A stretch of DNA of 38,081 bases. Source: Oscillospiraceae bacterium (GTDB taxonomy: Bacteria > Bacillota > Clostridia > Oscillospirales > Oscillospiraceae). The notes beneath the pieces were generated by a model. That model searched no databases. It was given only the letters and a program-made list of their open reading frames with translations, and had not been told where the DNA came from. Positions 16,332-25,143 of the stretch are shown piece by piece (the first letter of the stretch is position 1; the number at the start of each line of letters is the position of its first letter). The stretch covers positions 1-38,081 of the forward strand of contig JAFSZH010000082.1 of the NCBI GenBank assembly GCA_017455685.1. The letters are read 5' to 3'. A program made the position numbers and the translations under genes.

Positions 16332-16378
16332 GCCAAAAAGAAAAACCCGGGTCGACGACCCGGGTTTTTCTTTTTGGC
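16332..16378. terminator. Bidirectional terminator between convergent genes
   Basis: A 22-bp perfect inverted repeat (16332-16353 with 16357-16378, three-base loop) with a GC-rich core and A/T-rich outer arms gives a U-tract on either strand. It ends both the ECF locus and the glycosidase operon. Confidence 0.92.
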
Positions 16379-16396
16379 AAGGCTGCGCGGCCGCTC

Positions 16397-18877
16397 TCAA
16401 ACGGAGAACAGGAAACTGCCCGCGGCGACCGTCTCCGTTTTCCCATCCGGAAGCCGGATCTCCGCCGTACAGTTGTCGGGGATCGTGACAGAGAACACGG
16501 TTTTGCCGTCCTTGCGCTCCCAGCCGGATTCCACCGTGCCATAGACGCTGTCGTAGCCGGCTTTGGCAAAGCGGAAATGGCCGCCGGGGCGCGGGCAAAT
16601 AACGAAATGATTCTCACCGTCCATCCGGATGCCGCACATGGTTTGGAACAGCCACTCGATCACCGCGCCCTTGGAGTAATGGTTGAGGCTGGCGATGCCG
16701 CCCTGGGCCTCGGTGCCCTCCCAGCTCTCCCAAATGGTGGTGGCGCCTGCCCTGGGCATAAAGAGCCAGCCGGGCATCTCCTCATTTTCCAACAGGCGGT
16801 AGGCCGCTTCGATATCAACGTCCGCCAGCACGTCCAGGATCAGCGGCGTGGAGAGAAAGCCCGTGCCCAGCCGCCAGCCGTAGTGCTCCAGCGCCTCCAG
16901 GAGGCGCCTTTTTGCATAGGCGGCCTGCTCCTCATTCAGCAGCTCAAAGGCCAGTGGCCGCACCAGCAGCGCCTGCCGGTCGGTGTCCAGGTCTTTTCCG
17001 AAAGCTCTCTGATAGGCTGCCTTGCATTTCTCAGACACGGCGCGGTATTTTGCCGCGTCCTCCGGGCGCTGCAGCTCCCCGGCGATCTCCGCCAGGCAGC
17101 GCAGCACACAGGCGGTGTAGGCCGTGCTGACCTCGCTGTGCGGCAAAACTATGTCCTTCCAGTCGTTGGGCTTCACGTCCGCGGGCTCCGCCCATTCGCC
17201 GTAGCTCTGCCCCCTGCGCACCACGCCGTCCGGGGAGATGCGCCGAATCATGAAAGCGGCATATTTCTTCATGGGCTCGTAGTACTGTGTGATGATCTCC
17301 CGGTCGCCGTACTTTTTCCAGAAGCGGTACGGCAGCAGGATGCCGATGTCCGACCAGCCCACCGAGCCGTTCAGCGTCCACATATAAAAATCCACGCCGC
17401 CGTATGGCGCGATCTGGGGCAGGCGGCCGGAGCGCTTCTGCCAGTCGTACACGTCCCGCAGGTATTTCCGCGAGAACGCTGCGTAATCGAAGAGGTAAGA
17501 CGCCGTTTCGAAGAAGATCTGCGCATCGCCCGTCCAGCCGTGGCGTTCCCGGGTGGGACAGTCGGTGGGAACGTCGAGAGAATTGGACCTGGTCGACCAC
17601 TTCGCCGCTTCCACAAAGCGGTTCAGCAGCTCGTTGGAGCTTTCAAAACGCCCGGTCTCCCGCAGATCGGAATAGACCGCGATGGCCTCAATGTCCTCCG
17701 GAAGCAGCTCCACGTCCGTCTCCACCTCCGCAAAGCGAAAGCCGAAAACGGCGAAGGTGGTTTTATACTCGTTCCGTCCTTCCCCGCAGATGTAGTTGAT
17801 CTGCTGCAAGGGGGAGGTTTTCTTTTTGCCCACGCACTGGATGTTTTTGAGCGTCAGATTGCCGTCCCCGTCCAGCATTTCTCCGAAGCGCCACAGCATC
17901 CGCTGCCCCACCCGGGCGTTCACCGTGAAGGCCACGTAACCGGCCAGGTTCTGTCCGAAGTCCAGGAGCTTCTTCCCGTTAGGCGCGGTGGTGATCGTCG
18001 GGTGAAAGCGCTCGTGCTCCGTGACGGGGACGTTGTTGGAAGCCGTGGGCGTGACCGGATGGCTCGTCTCCTTCGCCTTGCCCCGGTACAGGGGCGTGCG
18101 GAAGGCCTCCACGATCTCGCCGTCCTTGTTGTCGGCAAAGCGGATGGGGCCGTCGTTCGACCACTGCCAGCTGCCGTCAGAGATCACGGTTTCCCGCAGG
18201 CCGCCGCCATACTCGTATTCCAGCTGGCAGAGGAGCTTCGTCTCCGTGCCGTACTGGTTGGTGATGCCCCAGGCGCCGCAGCTGCCGCGGTACCAGCCGT
18301 CGGCAAGCTGAACGGTGAGCTCATTCTCGCCCGGTCGGAGCAGGTTGGTCACGTCATAGGTCTGGTACTGCACGCGTTTGCGATAGTCCGTATGTCCCGG
18401 GGCAAGGCAGAAGCCGCCCGCCTTTTCGCCGTTGAGCTTCGCCTCATACAGGCCGCAGGCGGTGATATACAGCCGCGCCCGGCGGACTTCTTTATCGACC
18501 GTAAAGCTCTTGCGAAAGCAATCGACGGGATAGCGCTCCTTTTTGTTTGGCGTATAGCCGCCGGTGATCCATTTCGCCGTCCAGTCGGCTTTGTCAAGAA
18601 GACCCGTTTCAAAGAAGGCCCCGCTCCACTCCCCCGGCTCGCCGTTCTCGTCCCAGAGCCGGACACGCCAGTTCACGCGCTCACGGCTGCGCAGCTCCTT
18701 CGGATAGACCGCCTGCATGGATGAGCTGTCCACTTTCCCGCTGTCCCAGTTTTCGGTGACGATCTGATATGCCGTCTGCCTTACGCCGCCCTCGCAGTTC
18801 CACATGAGCCGGGGATGAGAAAGGTCGATGCCCAGCGCATCACGCAGATATTCCGTTTTCAGCCGGATCGCTCTCAT
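16397..18877 (-). CDS. Alpha-L-rhamnosidase, glycoside hydrolase family 78
   Basis: Removes terminal alpha-L-rhamnose from glycosides by an inverting mechanism. The 826-residue protein has N-terminal beta-sandwich domains (about 1-290), then the domain around LLDFGQNLAGYVAF (304-317), and an (alpha/alpha)6 barrel. The barrel contains the family signature DVPTDCPTRERHGWTGDAQ (435-453), YGEWAEPADVKPND, and GATTIWESWEG with the conserved Trp-Glu pair. There is no signal peptide, so it acts in the cytoplasm. Its ATG overlaps the GH3 stop (ATGA). With the GPH symporter and GH3 enzyme, it points to use of rhamnosyl-glucosides such as rutinose or plant flavonoid and saponin sugars. The exact linkage preference is unknown. 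Confidence 0.94.
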   Translation of the reverse strand: MRAIRLKTEYLRDALGIDLSHPRLMWNCEGGVRQTAYQIVTENWDSGKVDSSSMQAVYPKELRSRERVNWRVRLWDENGEPGEWSGAFFETGLLDKADWTAKWITGGYTPNKKERYPVDCFRKSFTVDKEVRRARLYITACGLYEAKLNGEKAGGFCLAPGHTDYRKRVQYQTYDVTNLLRPGENELTVQLADGWYRGSCGAWGITNQYGTETKLLCQLEYEYGGGLRETVISDGSWQWSNDGPIRFADNKDGEIVEAFRTPLYRGKAKETSHPVTPTASNNVPVTEHERFHPTITTAPNGKKLLDFGQNLAGYVAFTVNARVGQRMLWRFGEMLDGDGNLTLKNIQCVGKKKTSPLQQINYICGEGRNEYKTTFAVFGFRFAEVETDVELLPEDIEAIAVYSDLRETGRFESSNELLNRFVEAAKWSTRSNSLDVPTDCPTRERHGWTGDAQIFFETASYLFDYAAFSRKYLRDVYDWQKRSGRLPQIAPYGGVDFYMWTLNGSVGWSDIGILLPYRFWKKYGDREIITQYYEPMKKYAAFMIRRISPDGVVRRGQSYGEWAEPADVKPNDWKDIVLPHSEVSTAYTACVLRCLAEIAGELQRPEDAAKYRAVSEKCKAAYQRAFGKDLDTDRQALLVRPLAFELLNEEQAAYAKRRLLEALEHYGWRLGTGFLSTPLILDVLADVDIEAAYRLLENEEMPGWLFMPRAGATTIWESWEGTEAQGGIASLNHYSKGAVIEWLFQTMCGIRMDGENHFVICPRPGGHFRFAKAGYDSVYGTVESGWERKDGKTVFSVTIPDNCTAEIRLPDGKTETVAAGSFLFSV

Positions 18878-21294
18878 GCGTTCTCTCTCCGGGCAAGCTT
18901 CTCCGCCATGCGAATGATGCGCGCGGCATTGATCTCCAGCTGGCGGCGGCTCACCAGACCGTTCCGCAGCCCTTTCATCATGGCCCTGAGATCGCCCCTG
19001 CCGCCGGGCATGGTCAGATCGTTGCCCGCGGCGGCAGTCTTCGCGGCGTCGGGAGCGGGGTATTTCTTTCTGCCTCCGTACATGGAGCCGATGATCCAGT
19101 CGGTCATCACGATGCCCTTATAGCCGAATTCGGCGCGCAGCACGTCCTCGATCAGATCCCGCCGCTCGCAAGTATGGACGCCGTTGAGCAGGTTGTAGGA
19201 GGTCATCAGCGCGTGGGGCTGGCTCTCCCTGACGGCGATCTCAAAGCCGCGCAGATAGATCTCGCGCATGGCCCGCTCGCTGACCTGGCTGTTGTTGGCG
19301 TAGCGGTTGGTTTCCTGGTTGTTGGCCGCAAAGTGCTTGACCGTGGTGCCGCAGCCGGGGTGCTTCTGCACGCCCCGGGTGATCGCGGCGGCGAAGCGGC
19401 CGGAGAGCAGGGGATCCTCGGAAAAATACTCAAAGTTGCGGCCGCAGCGGATGTCCCGGTGGATGTTCAGCGCGGGCGCCAGCCACAGGTGCACGCCGAA
19501 GCGTTCCATCTCGTCGCCCACGACGTCGCCGCAGCGCTCGGCAAAGACGAGGTTCCAGCTCTGCGCCAGCGCGGTGCCGATGGGGATGGCCGTGCAGTTC
19601 TGCTCAAAGACTTCGCCTGCGGCTTTTTTGCTTTTGTCCAGCAGCCGCATCACAAAGGCCGCGGGGGCGGGCATCAGCTCCATCACGCTTTCCAGCATCC
19701 CGCCGCCGACGGCATGGGCGCCCTTTTCGTCCCGGGTGTACTGACGGCTCAGCCGCAGTCCTGCCGGGCCGTCGGCCATGACCATCGCCGGGACGGCCGG
19801 ATCTCCCAGATGCACGGTCTCCCCCGCCGCGCCGGCCACGGTGTTGGCAGCGTCGCCGATCACGCTCTGAGCGCTCTTTTGCCGGAACGCGCCGATATTT
19901 ATAAGGCACAGCGCCTCGTCGCTGAGTGCCTCCGTTCTCGGATCGACCTCGTGAGAGAGGGTGTAATCCACGGTCTCCGTTTCAAAGACCGCCGCGTCCA
20001 GCGAAAGCACGGGCACGTCGGCGGCCGTGCTTTCCCGCTGTCTGTCCGGCTGCCAGTCGGAAAAGTCCGGCTTGCCGAGGCAGTTTTTGACCTGTCTGGT
20101 ACGCGCCTCGCCCTGCAGACGCAGGACGCCGACCGCGTTCGTATCTCGGCTGGAGCGGCCGAGGCGCAGCACGTAGTCGCCGCTCTCCAGGATCCAGGCG
20201 GCCCGCTCCGCGTCATAGGAAGCCAGATCGCGCAGCTCGAAAGACAGGGTCAGCGCCTGTTCCTCCCCCGGCTGCAGCTCGTCCGTCTTCTCAAAGGCGG
20301 CCAGCGTCTGGAACGGCTTGTCCAGCCGACCCGGGGGCGGAGAGACGTACAGCTGCGCCACCTCTTTGCCGCGGCTCAGACCGGTGTTCTTCACGGAAAC
20401 GGCCAGGCTGACCCTGCCATTTTCTTCCGTCATTCTTCCCGCGGTCAGGTCGAAGCTCGTACCGCTCAAACCGAAGCCGAAGGGGAACAGCGGTTCCCTG
20501 CCCGCGCTGTCGAACCAGCGATAGCCCACGTAAACGCCCTCAACGTAGCGGGTCTCGTCCCGCTCGCCGAAGCTGCCGATCGCCGGATAGTCCTCCCAGG
20601 CGCTCCAGGTCGTGGTCAGCCGTCCGGAGGGCGTGCTCCTACCGAGGAGGAGGTCGGCCAGGATGCTGCCTGTCTCGGCACCCAGCTGGCTGAGCAGCAG
20701 GACGTTTCGCACCTCCATGACCGGGGACAGGTCCACCGGCCCGCCCACGTTCAGCACCAGCAGGAATTTTTCGAATTTCCCGTTGAGCGCCAGGATATCC
20801 CGCTTTTCCGTTTCCGTCAGCAGGATATCTCCCGGAACGCCGCGCCGGTCCGAGCCCTCGCCGGAGATGCGGGAGAGGACGTATACGGCGGCGTCGCCGG
20901 CTGCGTCCAGCGGACGATCGTATTCGGGTTCCGGCATCACCGCGCCCATGCTGTCCAGGATCGCCAGCGTCCCGCGCTTCAGGGCGGAGCGCTTCAGCTC
21001 GCGGAGAAAGCGCTTTTTCGCCTCCGTGAAGAGAACGCCGTATCGGTCCATCCAGCCTTTGCTGGTGATGCGGAAGCCTGCAGCCTCCAGCCCGGCCTCG
21101 GCCGTCACGAAATACCGGGAGTTGACCTCGCCCGAGCCGGTACCGCCCTTGACGGTTCGGCGGGCGCCGCTGCCGTAAAGAGCCAGATCGCAGGGGGCGG
21201 CGAGAGGAAAGGCCCCGTCGGTCTTCAGCAGCACCGCGCATTCCGGGCCGAAGCGCCGCATAAGCGCGCTGTGTTCTCTTTCGTAATCGTTCAT
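18874..21294 (-). CDS. Glycoside hydrolase family 3 beta-glucosidase-like enzyme with permuted domain order
   Basis: Cleaves beta-linked glucose or related sugars with retention. In this 806-residue protein the alpha/beta sandwich domain (about 1-260) and the fibronectin-III-like domain (about 290-400, YVGYRWFDSAGREPLFPFGFGL preceding it in two parts) come first. The TIM barrel (about 490-800) comes last, the reverse of the usual GH3 order. The barrel has GRNFEYFSEDP, KHFAANNQE and the nucleophile motif IVMTDW with Asp732. Permuted GH3 enzymes are known from rumen clostridia and their relatives. The start is ATG 21294 with AAGGAGG eight bases upstream; a longer in-frame reading overlaps the symporter gene and lacks a ribosome site. 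No signal peptide, hence cytoplasmic. It sits 16 bases behind the symporter and is coupled to GH78. Confidence 0.93.
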   Translation of the reverse strand: MNDYEREHSALMRRFGPECAVLLKTDGAFPLAAPCDLALYGSGARRTVKGGTGSGEVNSRYFVTAEAGLEAAGFRITSKGWMDRYGVLFTEAKKRFLRELKRSALKRGTLAILDSMGAVMPEPEYDRPLDAAGDAAVYVLSRISGEGSDRRGVPGDILLTETEKRDILALNGKFEKFLLVLNVGGPVDLSPVMEVRNVLLLSQLGAETGSILADLLLGRSTPSGRLTTTWSAWEDYPAIGSFGERDETRYVEGVYVGYRWFDSAGREPLFPFGFGLSGTSFDLTAGRMTEENGRVSLAVSVKNTGLSRGKEVAQLYVSPPPGRLDKPFQTLAAFEKTDELQPGEEQALTLSFELRDLASYDAERAAWILESGDYVLRLGRSSRDTNAVGVLRLQGEARTRQVKNCLGKPDFSDWQPDRQRESTAADVPVLSLDAAVFETETVDYTLSHEVDPRTEALSDEALCLINIGAFRQKSAQSVIGDAANTVAGAAGETVHLGDPAVPAMVMADGPAGLRLSRQYTRDEKGAHAVGGGMLESVMELMPAPAAFVMRLLDKSKKAAGEVFEQNCTAIPIGTALAQSWNLVFAERCGDVVGDEMERFGVHLWLAPALNIHRDIRCGRNFEYFSEDPLLSGRFAAAITRGVQKHPGCGTTVKHFAANNQETNRYANNSQVSERAMREIYLRGFEIAVRESQPHALMTSYNLLNGVHTCERRDLIEDVLRAEFGYKGIVMTDWIIGSMYGGRKKYPAPDAAKTAAAGNDLTMPGGRGDLRAMMKGLRNGLVSRRQLEINAARIIRMAEKLARRENA

Positions 21295-21310
21295 GTTCCG
21301 ATCCTCCTTA

Positions 21311-22837
21311 TCAGTTCTGCGCTTCCGCGCTGTGACGCGCCTTGATCTCCGCCTGCTCTTTGCCGATGGTTTTTTCCACGTTGAGGAAAAACAGCAGCAG
21401 GAAGGCTGCGATGCTGGTGAGAGTTTCCAGTCCCACAAAGGCGAATGTAATGACCCATTTGACCGTGCCCGGCTGGGCGATGGCCACTGTCAGTACGCCG
21501 TCCGCGGCGGGCTTCAGACTTTCCAGCGCCAGCTGCGCTGTCCAGCCGTTGGCCGCGAGCCGGGAGGCGGCCTCTGCCGTGCTGCCCGCCGTGAAGGGGG
21601 CGAGATACCCGGTTTTTGCCAGCATCCAGTTGAACACGCCGGTCATGACGCCCACCATGGCCACGGCGATGATATTATAGATGGACATGGCCGCGCCGTC
21701 GATACGCAGATCGGATTTCCATTCCATGTGATCCAGGCAGTCCGCGAACAGCGCCATGAACACGTAGGAGCCGGGCAGCCCGCCCGTGTTTTTGATGAAC
21801 TGGCCGATCAGCACGACCGTCATGTTCGTGGGGAACAGCCAGCAGATCAGGGAACCTGCGGCGATCAGAGCGCAGCCGACCATGGTGACGTTCCGCTTGC
21901 CGAAGCGCTTGGCCAGAGGCCATACGGCGAAGATGCCGATACCCATGGGGATGCCGCCGATGACGGAGACCAGCATCTGGGTCACCCCGTCGTTGTAGGT
22001 GCCCAGTACGTAGTTGCAGTAGTAGACCAGGCCCAGATTCTTGATCACCGTGCCGATGGTGGTGACCAGGAAATAGCCATAGATGATCAGCATATACCGG
22101 TCGGAGAACAGGAGCTTCATCTGCGACGCGAAGGACAGTTTGCTCTTTTCCTCGGCCTTTTCCGTTTCCTCCGTGATGCGCTCCTTGGTGAAGAAGTATT
22201 CCATCAGGGTCAGCGGCAGGGCCAGGATGGAGAGGATGCTCATCAGCGTGATCCACTTGGCCTTATCCACGCCGATGGCGGGCATGATGACCATGGGGAA
22301 CACCAGCGCCACGAGGATGCCCGACATCATGATGGTGGTGATCTGGTTGAAGACCGAGAGACCGCCCCGGGCGGTGCCATCCCGGGTAGAAAGGGGCACC
22401 ATCAGCCCATGGCTCATGTTGAAGATGGTGTAGGCAAAGGAATAAAACAGGTTGTAGGAGATCATTACCCACAGGGCCTTCACGGTGTCGCCGGCTTCGG
22501 GCACGGTGAAGAGCAGGATGCCGGTGACCGGCACCAGCACCGCAGAGAGAAGCAGCCAGGGCCGGGCCTTGCCCTCTTTTGTTTTGGTGCGGTCGATGAT
22601 CTGGCCCATCAGAACGTTGGTGATGGCGTCGATGATCTTCGAAACGATGGGAAAGACCGTCAGAAAAGCACCGCCCCACAGAGGTGTCAGATTCAGCACG
22701 TCTGTGTAGTAGACGTTCAGATACGTGGCAAGCACCGCGTTCAGGAGCAGCGCTCCGGCGGGGCCCAGCAGATAGCCCAGCCACTTCTCCTTCCCGGTGA
22801 CTTCCTTCGTGCGGATCAGGCTGGCAGGCAGTATCAT
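21311..22837 (-). CDS. GPH-family (MelB-like) sugar:cation symporter
   Basis: Imports a glycoside together with Na+ or H+. The 508-residue protein shows the twelve-helix pattern of the glycoside-pentoside-hexuronide family. The N-terminal half has [21 protein letters not shown], matching the family's conserved Asp-rich cation site region and the following basic loop ([10 protein letters not shown]). A charged cytoplasmic loop ([15 protein letters not shown]) separates the halves. The start is ATG 22837, nine bases after AAGGAGG. An insertion near residues 415-470 (ending in a small Ala-rich stretch) lies between two C-terminal helices. It is the first gene of the operon with the GH3 and GH78 enzymes, so its cargo is probably an oligosaccharide or aglycone-linked disaccharide containing rhamnose and glucose. 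Confidence 0.92.
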   Translation of the reverse strand: MILPASLIRTKEVTGKEKWLGYLLGPAGALLLNAVLATYLNVYYTDVLNLTPLWGGAFLTVFPIVSKIIDAITNVLMGQIIDRTKTKEGKARPWLLLSAVLVPVTGILLFTVPEAGDTVKALWVMISYNLFYSFAYTIFNMSHGLMVPLSTRDGTARGGLSVFNQITTIMMSGILVALVFPMVIMPAIGVDKAKWITLMSILSILALPLTLMEYFFTKERITEETEKAEEKSKLSFASQMKLLFSDRYMLIIYGYFLVTTIGTVIKNLGLVYYCNYVLGTYNDGVTQMLVSVIGGIPMGIGIFAVWPLAKRFGKRNVTMVGCALIAAGSLICWLFPTNMTVVLIGQFIKNTGGLPGSYVFMALFADCLDHMEWKSDLRIDGAAMSIYNIIAVAMVGVMTGVFNWMLAKTGYLAPFTAGSTAEAASRLAANGWTAQLALESLKPAADGVLTVAIAQPGTVKWVITFAFVGLETLTSIAAFLLLFFLNVEKTIGKEQAEIKARHSAEAQN

Positions 22838-22867
22838 GTCCCTGTTCCTCCTTTTGATTTCACGCTT

Positions 22868-22896
22868 ATTATACCAAAAAGAACAGGGCGTGTATT
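22868..22896 (-). promoter_or_regulatory. Probable activator-dependent promoter of the symporter-GH3-GH78 operon
   Basis: The minus strand has a perfect TATAAT (22868-22873) 30 bases before the symporter start. The position 17 bases further upstream reads AATACA, a poor -35, as expected for a promoter that needs an AraC-type activator. It lies back to back with the regulator promoter. Confidence 0.55.
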
Positions 22897-22923
22897 GCAC
22901 AATGGTATGTTTTTTCGTATAAT
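22895..22923 (+). promoter_or_regulatory. Promoter of the AraC-type regulator gene
   Basis: TTGCAC (22895-22900) and TATAAT (22918-22923) with a 17-base spacer, 24 bases before the preferred start. The -35 overlaps the upstream region of the divergent symporter promoter. Confidence 0.75.
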
Positions 22924-22947
22924 TGTAATAGCTCGGGAGGGATGGAC

Positions 22948-24147
22948 GTGGAGAGGTTGGATCTGCCGTATATCGTGAGGTCGCTGGGAGCGCTCTCGGG
23001 CGTTCCGGTGCGGCTGTACGAGGGGGAGGAGCTGCGCTGTGCCTTCTTCCCGGTGAAGCTGCCCCGTGACCCGGTGGAGGTCTGCCGGAAGGAGCTCTTC
23101 TCCATTCTGGAGCACGTGGGGTTTTACGTTTCGCCTCTGTTCCACAGCTACGGAGTGGTCAGAGCGGGAAATACCCGGCTCGTCATCGGCCCCGCGTCCC
23201 AAATCATGGCCGGGGAGCAGCGGCTGCGGGAGCTGGCCTTCCAGCTCGGCGTTCCGAAAGAGGAGACGGCGGACTTCCTCGCGGGGATGAACGCCATCGT
23301 CCCTATGCCGGTGGAAAGCCTGCTGCAGCTGCTCTGCACGGTCAACCATCTGCTCAACGACGGGGAAAAGCTGGAGCTCTCCGAAGTCGCCATTTACGAT
23401 GCGGAACAGCGCACAATCAAATCCACCGTCGAGAAGCGCCGGACCGAGCGGATCTACGAAGAGACCGCCCCGACCGGGGAGCGCCACAATACGCTGGCGC
23501 TGGAAGAGACGCTGATGGACATCGTGCGCCGGGGGGACAGCGCCGCGCTGAAAAGCTGGCTGGCCAGCGCGCCGGCCGTCCACGGGGGCACCATGGCCGG
23601 GGACCTGCTGCGGCAGCTGCGCAATCTGTTCATCGTCACCGCCACGCTGGCCTCCCGGGCCGCCATCCGGGGCGGCCTGCGGGAGGACGACGCTTTCGCC
23701 CTGTCCGACGGCTACATCCGCCGGGCGGAGCTGCTGACGGACTACGCCAAGATCATGAATCTGCAGTATCACATGCTGCTGGAATACACCGAGCAGGTGG
23801 AAAAGCTCCGCCGGGGCAGACATCCCACCCGGCTGGCGACCCAGGCGGCCGACTACGTGCGCCGCCATCTTTCCGAGGCGATCACCGTGGAGAAGATGGC
23901 GGAGGAGTTTTATATGAGCCGGCCTTATCTCTCGGCCCGGTTCCGGCAGGAGACCGGTCAGACGCTGACGGATTATATCCTTGGTGAAAAAACGGAGGAA
24001 GCCAAGCGCCTTCTCCGCTGGTCCGACAAGTCTGCCGCCGCCATCGGGGCCTATCTGGGCTTTTCCTCCACCTCCCACTTCTCCCGGGTGTTCAAGAAAT
24101 ACGTCGGCCTCACGCCGAATGAGTACAGAGAGAAGCAGCGTGTCTGA
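22948..24147 (+). CDS. AraC-family transcriptional regulator of the glycoside locus
   Basis: A DNA-binding activator of about 399 residues. The C-terminal hundred residues carry two helix-turn-helix units: [26 protein letters not shown] and, after a linker helix, [29 protein letters not shown], closing with the family NEYREKQ. The first ~290 residues are a helical and mixed domain without a recognised cupin or PAS motif; a sensor role is inferred. Two starts are possible, ATG 22942 and GTG 22948. GGGAGG ends only one base before the ATG but seven before the GTG, so GTG is preferred. It is divergent from the symporter operon and probably controls it in response to the imported sugar. Confidence 0.9.
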   Translation: MERLDLPYIVRSLGALSGVPVRLYEGEELRCAFFPVKLPRDPVEVCRKELFSILEHVGFYVSPLFHSYGVVRAGNTRLVIGPASQIMAGEQRLRELAFQLGVPKEETADFLAGMNAIVPMPVESLLQLLCTVNHLLNDGEKLELSEVAIYDAEQRTIKSTVEKRRTERIYEETAPTGERHNTLALEETLMDIVRRGDSAALKSWLASAPAVHGGTMAGDLLRQLRNLFIVTATLASRAAIRGGLREDDAFALSDGYIRRAELLTDYAKIMNLQYHMLLEYTEQVEKLRRGRHPTRLATQAADYVRRHLSEAITVEKMAEEFYMSRPYLSARFRQETGQTLTDYILGEKTEEAKRLLRWSDKSAAAIGAYLGFSSTSHFSRVFKKYVGLTPNEYREKQRV

Positions 24148-24192
24148 TCGGGAAAGGGCATGCCTCAGATAGACTTGTTTATCGACTTCTTG

Positions 24193-24231
24193 AAAGAAAC
24201 AGCGGACCCCAAAAGGGGTCCGCTGTTTCTT

Positions 24232-24232
<1 letters not shown>
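24193..24232. terminator. Bidirectional terminator between the AraC gene and the tRNAs
   Basis: An 18-bp perfect stem (24193-24210 with 24215-24232, loop AAAA), GC-rich in the middle with A/T-rich ends. It touches the CCA end of tRNA-Thr and serves both convergent transcripts. Confidence 0.9.
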
Positions 24233-24307
<75 letters not shown>

Positions 24308-24335
24308 AAAGTTCATGCCCCCGGATGGGGGCATG

Positions 24336-24412
24336 TGGCGACCGAGAAGGGACTTGAACCCTCGACCTCTAGCGTGACAGGCTAGCGTTCTAACCGACTG
24401 AACTACTCGGCC
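24336..24412 (-). tRNA. tRNA-Asp (anticodon GTC)
   Basis: A 77-base cloverleaf. The acceptor is GGCCGAG/CTCGGTC, the anticodon stem is CTAGC/GCTAG with loop CTGTCAC (anticodon GTC), and the T-loop is TTCAAGT. It has the discriminator G typical of tRNA-Asp and an encoded CCA. It is first in the pair; the 28-base spacer to tRNA-Thr holds a small hairpin (ATGCCCCC/GGGGGCAT) that may serve processing. Confidence 0.97.
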
Positions 24413-24425
24413 ACAGAGCTTGTTC

Positions 24426-24454
24426 AGTATACGAAATACCGGCGAAATTGTCAA
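24426..24454 (-). promoter_or_regulatory. Promoter of the tRNA-Asp/tRNA-Thr transcript
   Basis: Minus-strand TTGACA (24449-24454) and TATACT (24426-24431), 17-base spacer, with an A/T-rich tract upstream that may act as an UP element. Confidence 0.85.
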
Positions 24455-24491
24455 GATTTTTTTTGCGTTTTTTTCATCCTTTCTTCTCAGG

Positions 24492-24520
24492 TTGTCAAAT
24501 TCCTCTTTTCATGGTATATT
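24492..24520 (+). promoter_or_regulatory. Promoter of the DUF2284 gene
   Basis: TTGTCA (24492-24497) and TATATT (24515-24520) with a 17-base spacer, 32 bases before the ATG. Confidence 0.75.
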
Positions 24521-24552
24521 ATCCATATCTTTGACCGTGCGGAGGTGTGCTC

Positions 24553-25098
24553 ATGACACCCGATCTGGAAACGATCAAGCGCGTCGTTCTTGACGCCGGA
24601 GTCTTTGAGATCGGTGAAGTCTCCATGGCCGATCTTGTATTCGAACCTGAGATCCGCAGGATCTGCGAGGGCAACATGTGCCGCAGCTACGGCGGCTGCT
24701 GGGCCTGCCCTCCCGCCGTGGGAACGCTGGCGGAATGCGAAGAGCGCTGCCGGCAATACGATCGTTTTCTGCTCTTCAACTGCAGGTATCCTCTGAAAAG
24801 CAGCTTTGACATCAAAGGCATGATGACCGCCATGCGGGAGTTCAAAACGCTGACCGAAAAGGCGGCTGACGCCCTGCGCCCCTTGGGGCTTGACTATATG
24901 CTGCTCTCCAACGAGGGCTGCGGCAAATGCGCCAAATGCACCTGGCCGGACGCCCCCTGCCGTTTTCCCGACAGGCTGTACCACTCCATCGAGGGCTACG
25001 GCTTCAACGTGACCCGGCTCTCCAAGCTGGCCGGGCTCCACTACAACAACGGGCCCGGCACCGTCACGTATTTCGGCGCACTGCTCTATAAGGAATAA
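24553..25098 (+). CDS. DUF2284-family cysteine-rich metal-binding protein
   Basis: The biochemical function of this family is unknown; it is described as a predicted metal-binding protein. The 181-residue product has ten cysteines in two clusters. The first is Cys38, Cys43, Cys49, Cys52 (CRSYGGCWACPP, the family hallmark), plus Cys62 and Cys66. The second is Cys123, Cys126, Cys129 and Cys136 (GCGKCAKCTWPDAPC), which resembles an iron-sulfur ligand set. There is no signal peptide or membrane helix. The start is ATG 24553, seven bases after GGAGG. It is transcribed alone between its promoter and a strong terminator, facing an iron-sulfur aldo/keto reductase. Confidence 0.9.
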   Translation: MTPDLETIKRVVLDAGVFEIGEVSMADLVFEPEIRRICEGNMCRSYGGCWACPPAVGTLAECEERCRQYDRFLLFNCRYPLKSSFDIKGMMTAMREFKTLTEKAADALRPLGLDYMLLSNEGCGKCAKCTWPDAPCRFPDRLYHSIEGYGFNVTRLSKLAGLHYNNGPGTVTYFGALLYKE

Positions 25099-25102
25099 AT
25101 AA

Positions 25103-25141
25103 CGTCCCTCTGCCCGGCGGGCAGAGGGACGACCGATTTTT
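25103..25141. terminator. Bidirectional terminator between DUF2284 and aldo/keto reductase genes
   Basis: A 13-bp perfect stem (25103-25115 with 25119-25131, three-base loop). TTTTT follows at 25137-25141 on the plus strand, and TTATTTATT follows on the minus strand. Confidence 0.88.
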
Positions 25142-25143
25142 AA

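Noticed and set aside
16332-16378. A 22-bp perfect inverted repeat as a possible mobile-element end
   Set aside because: Its A/T-rich arms, GC core, three-base loop and position between convergent genes fit a bidirectional terminator, and no transposase or target duplication is present.
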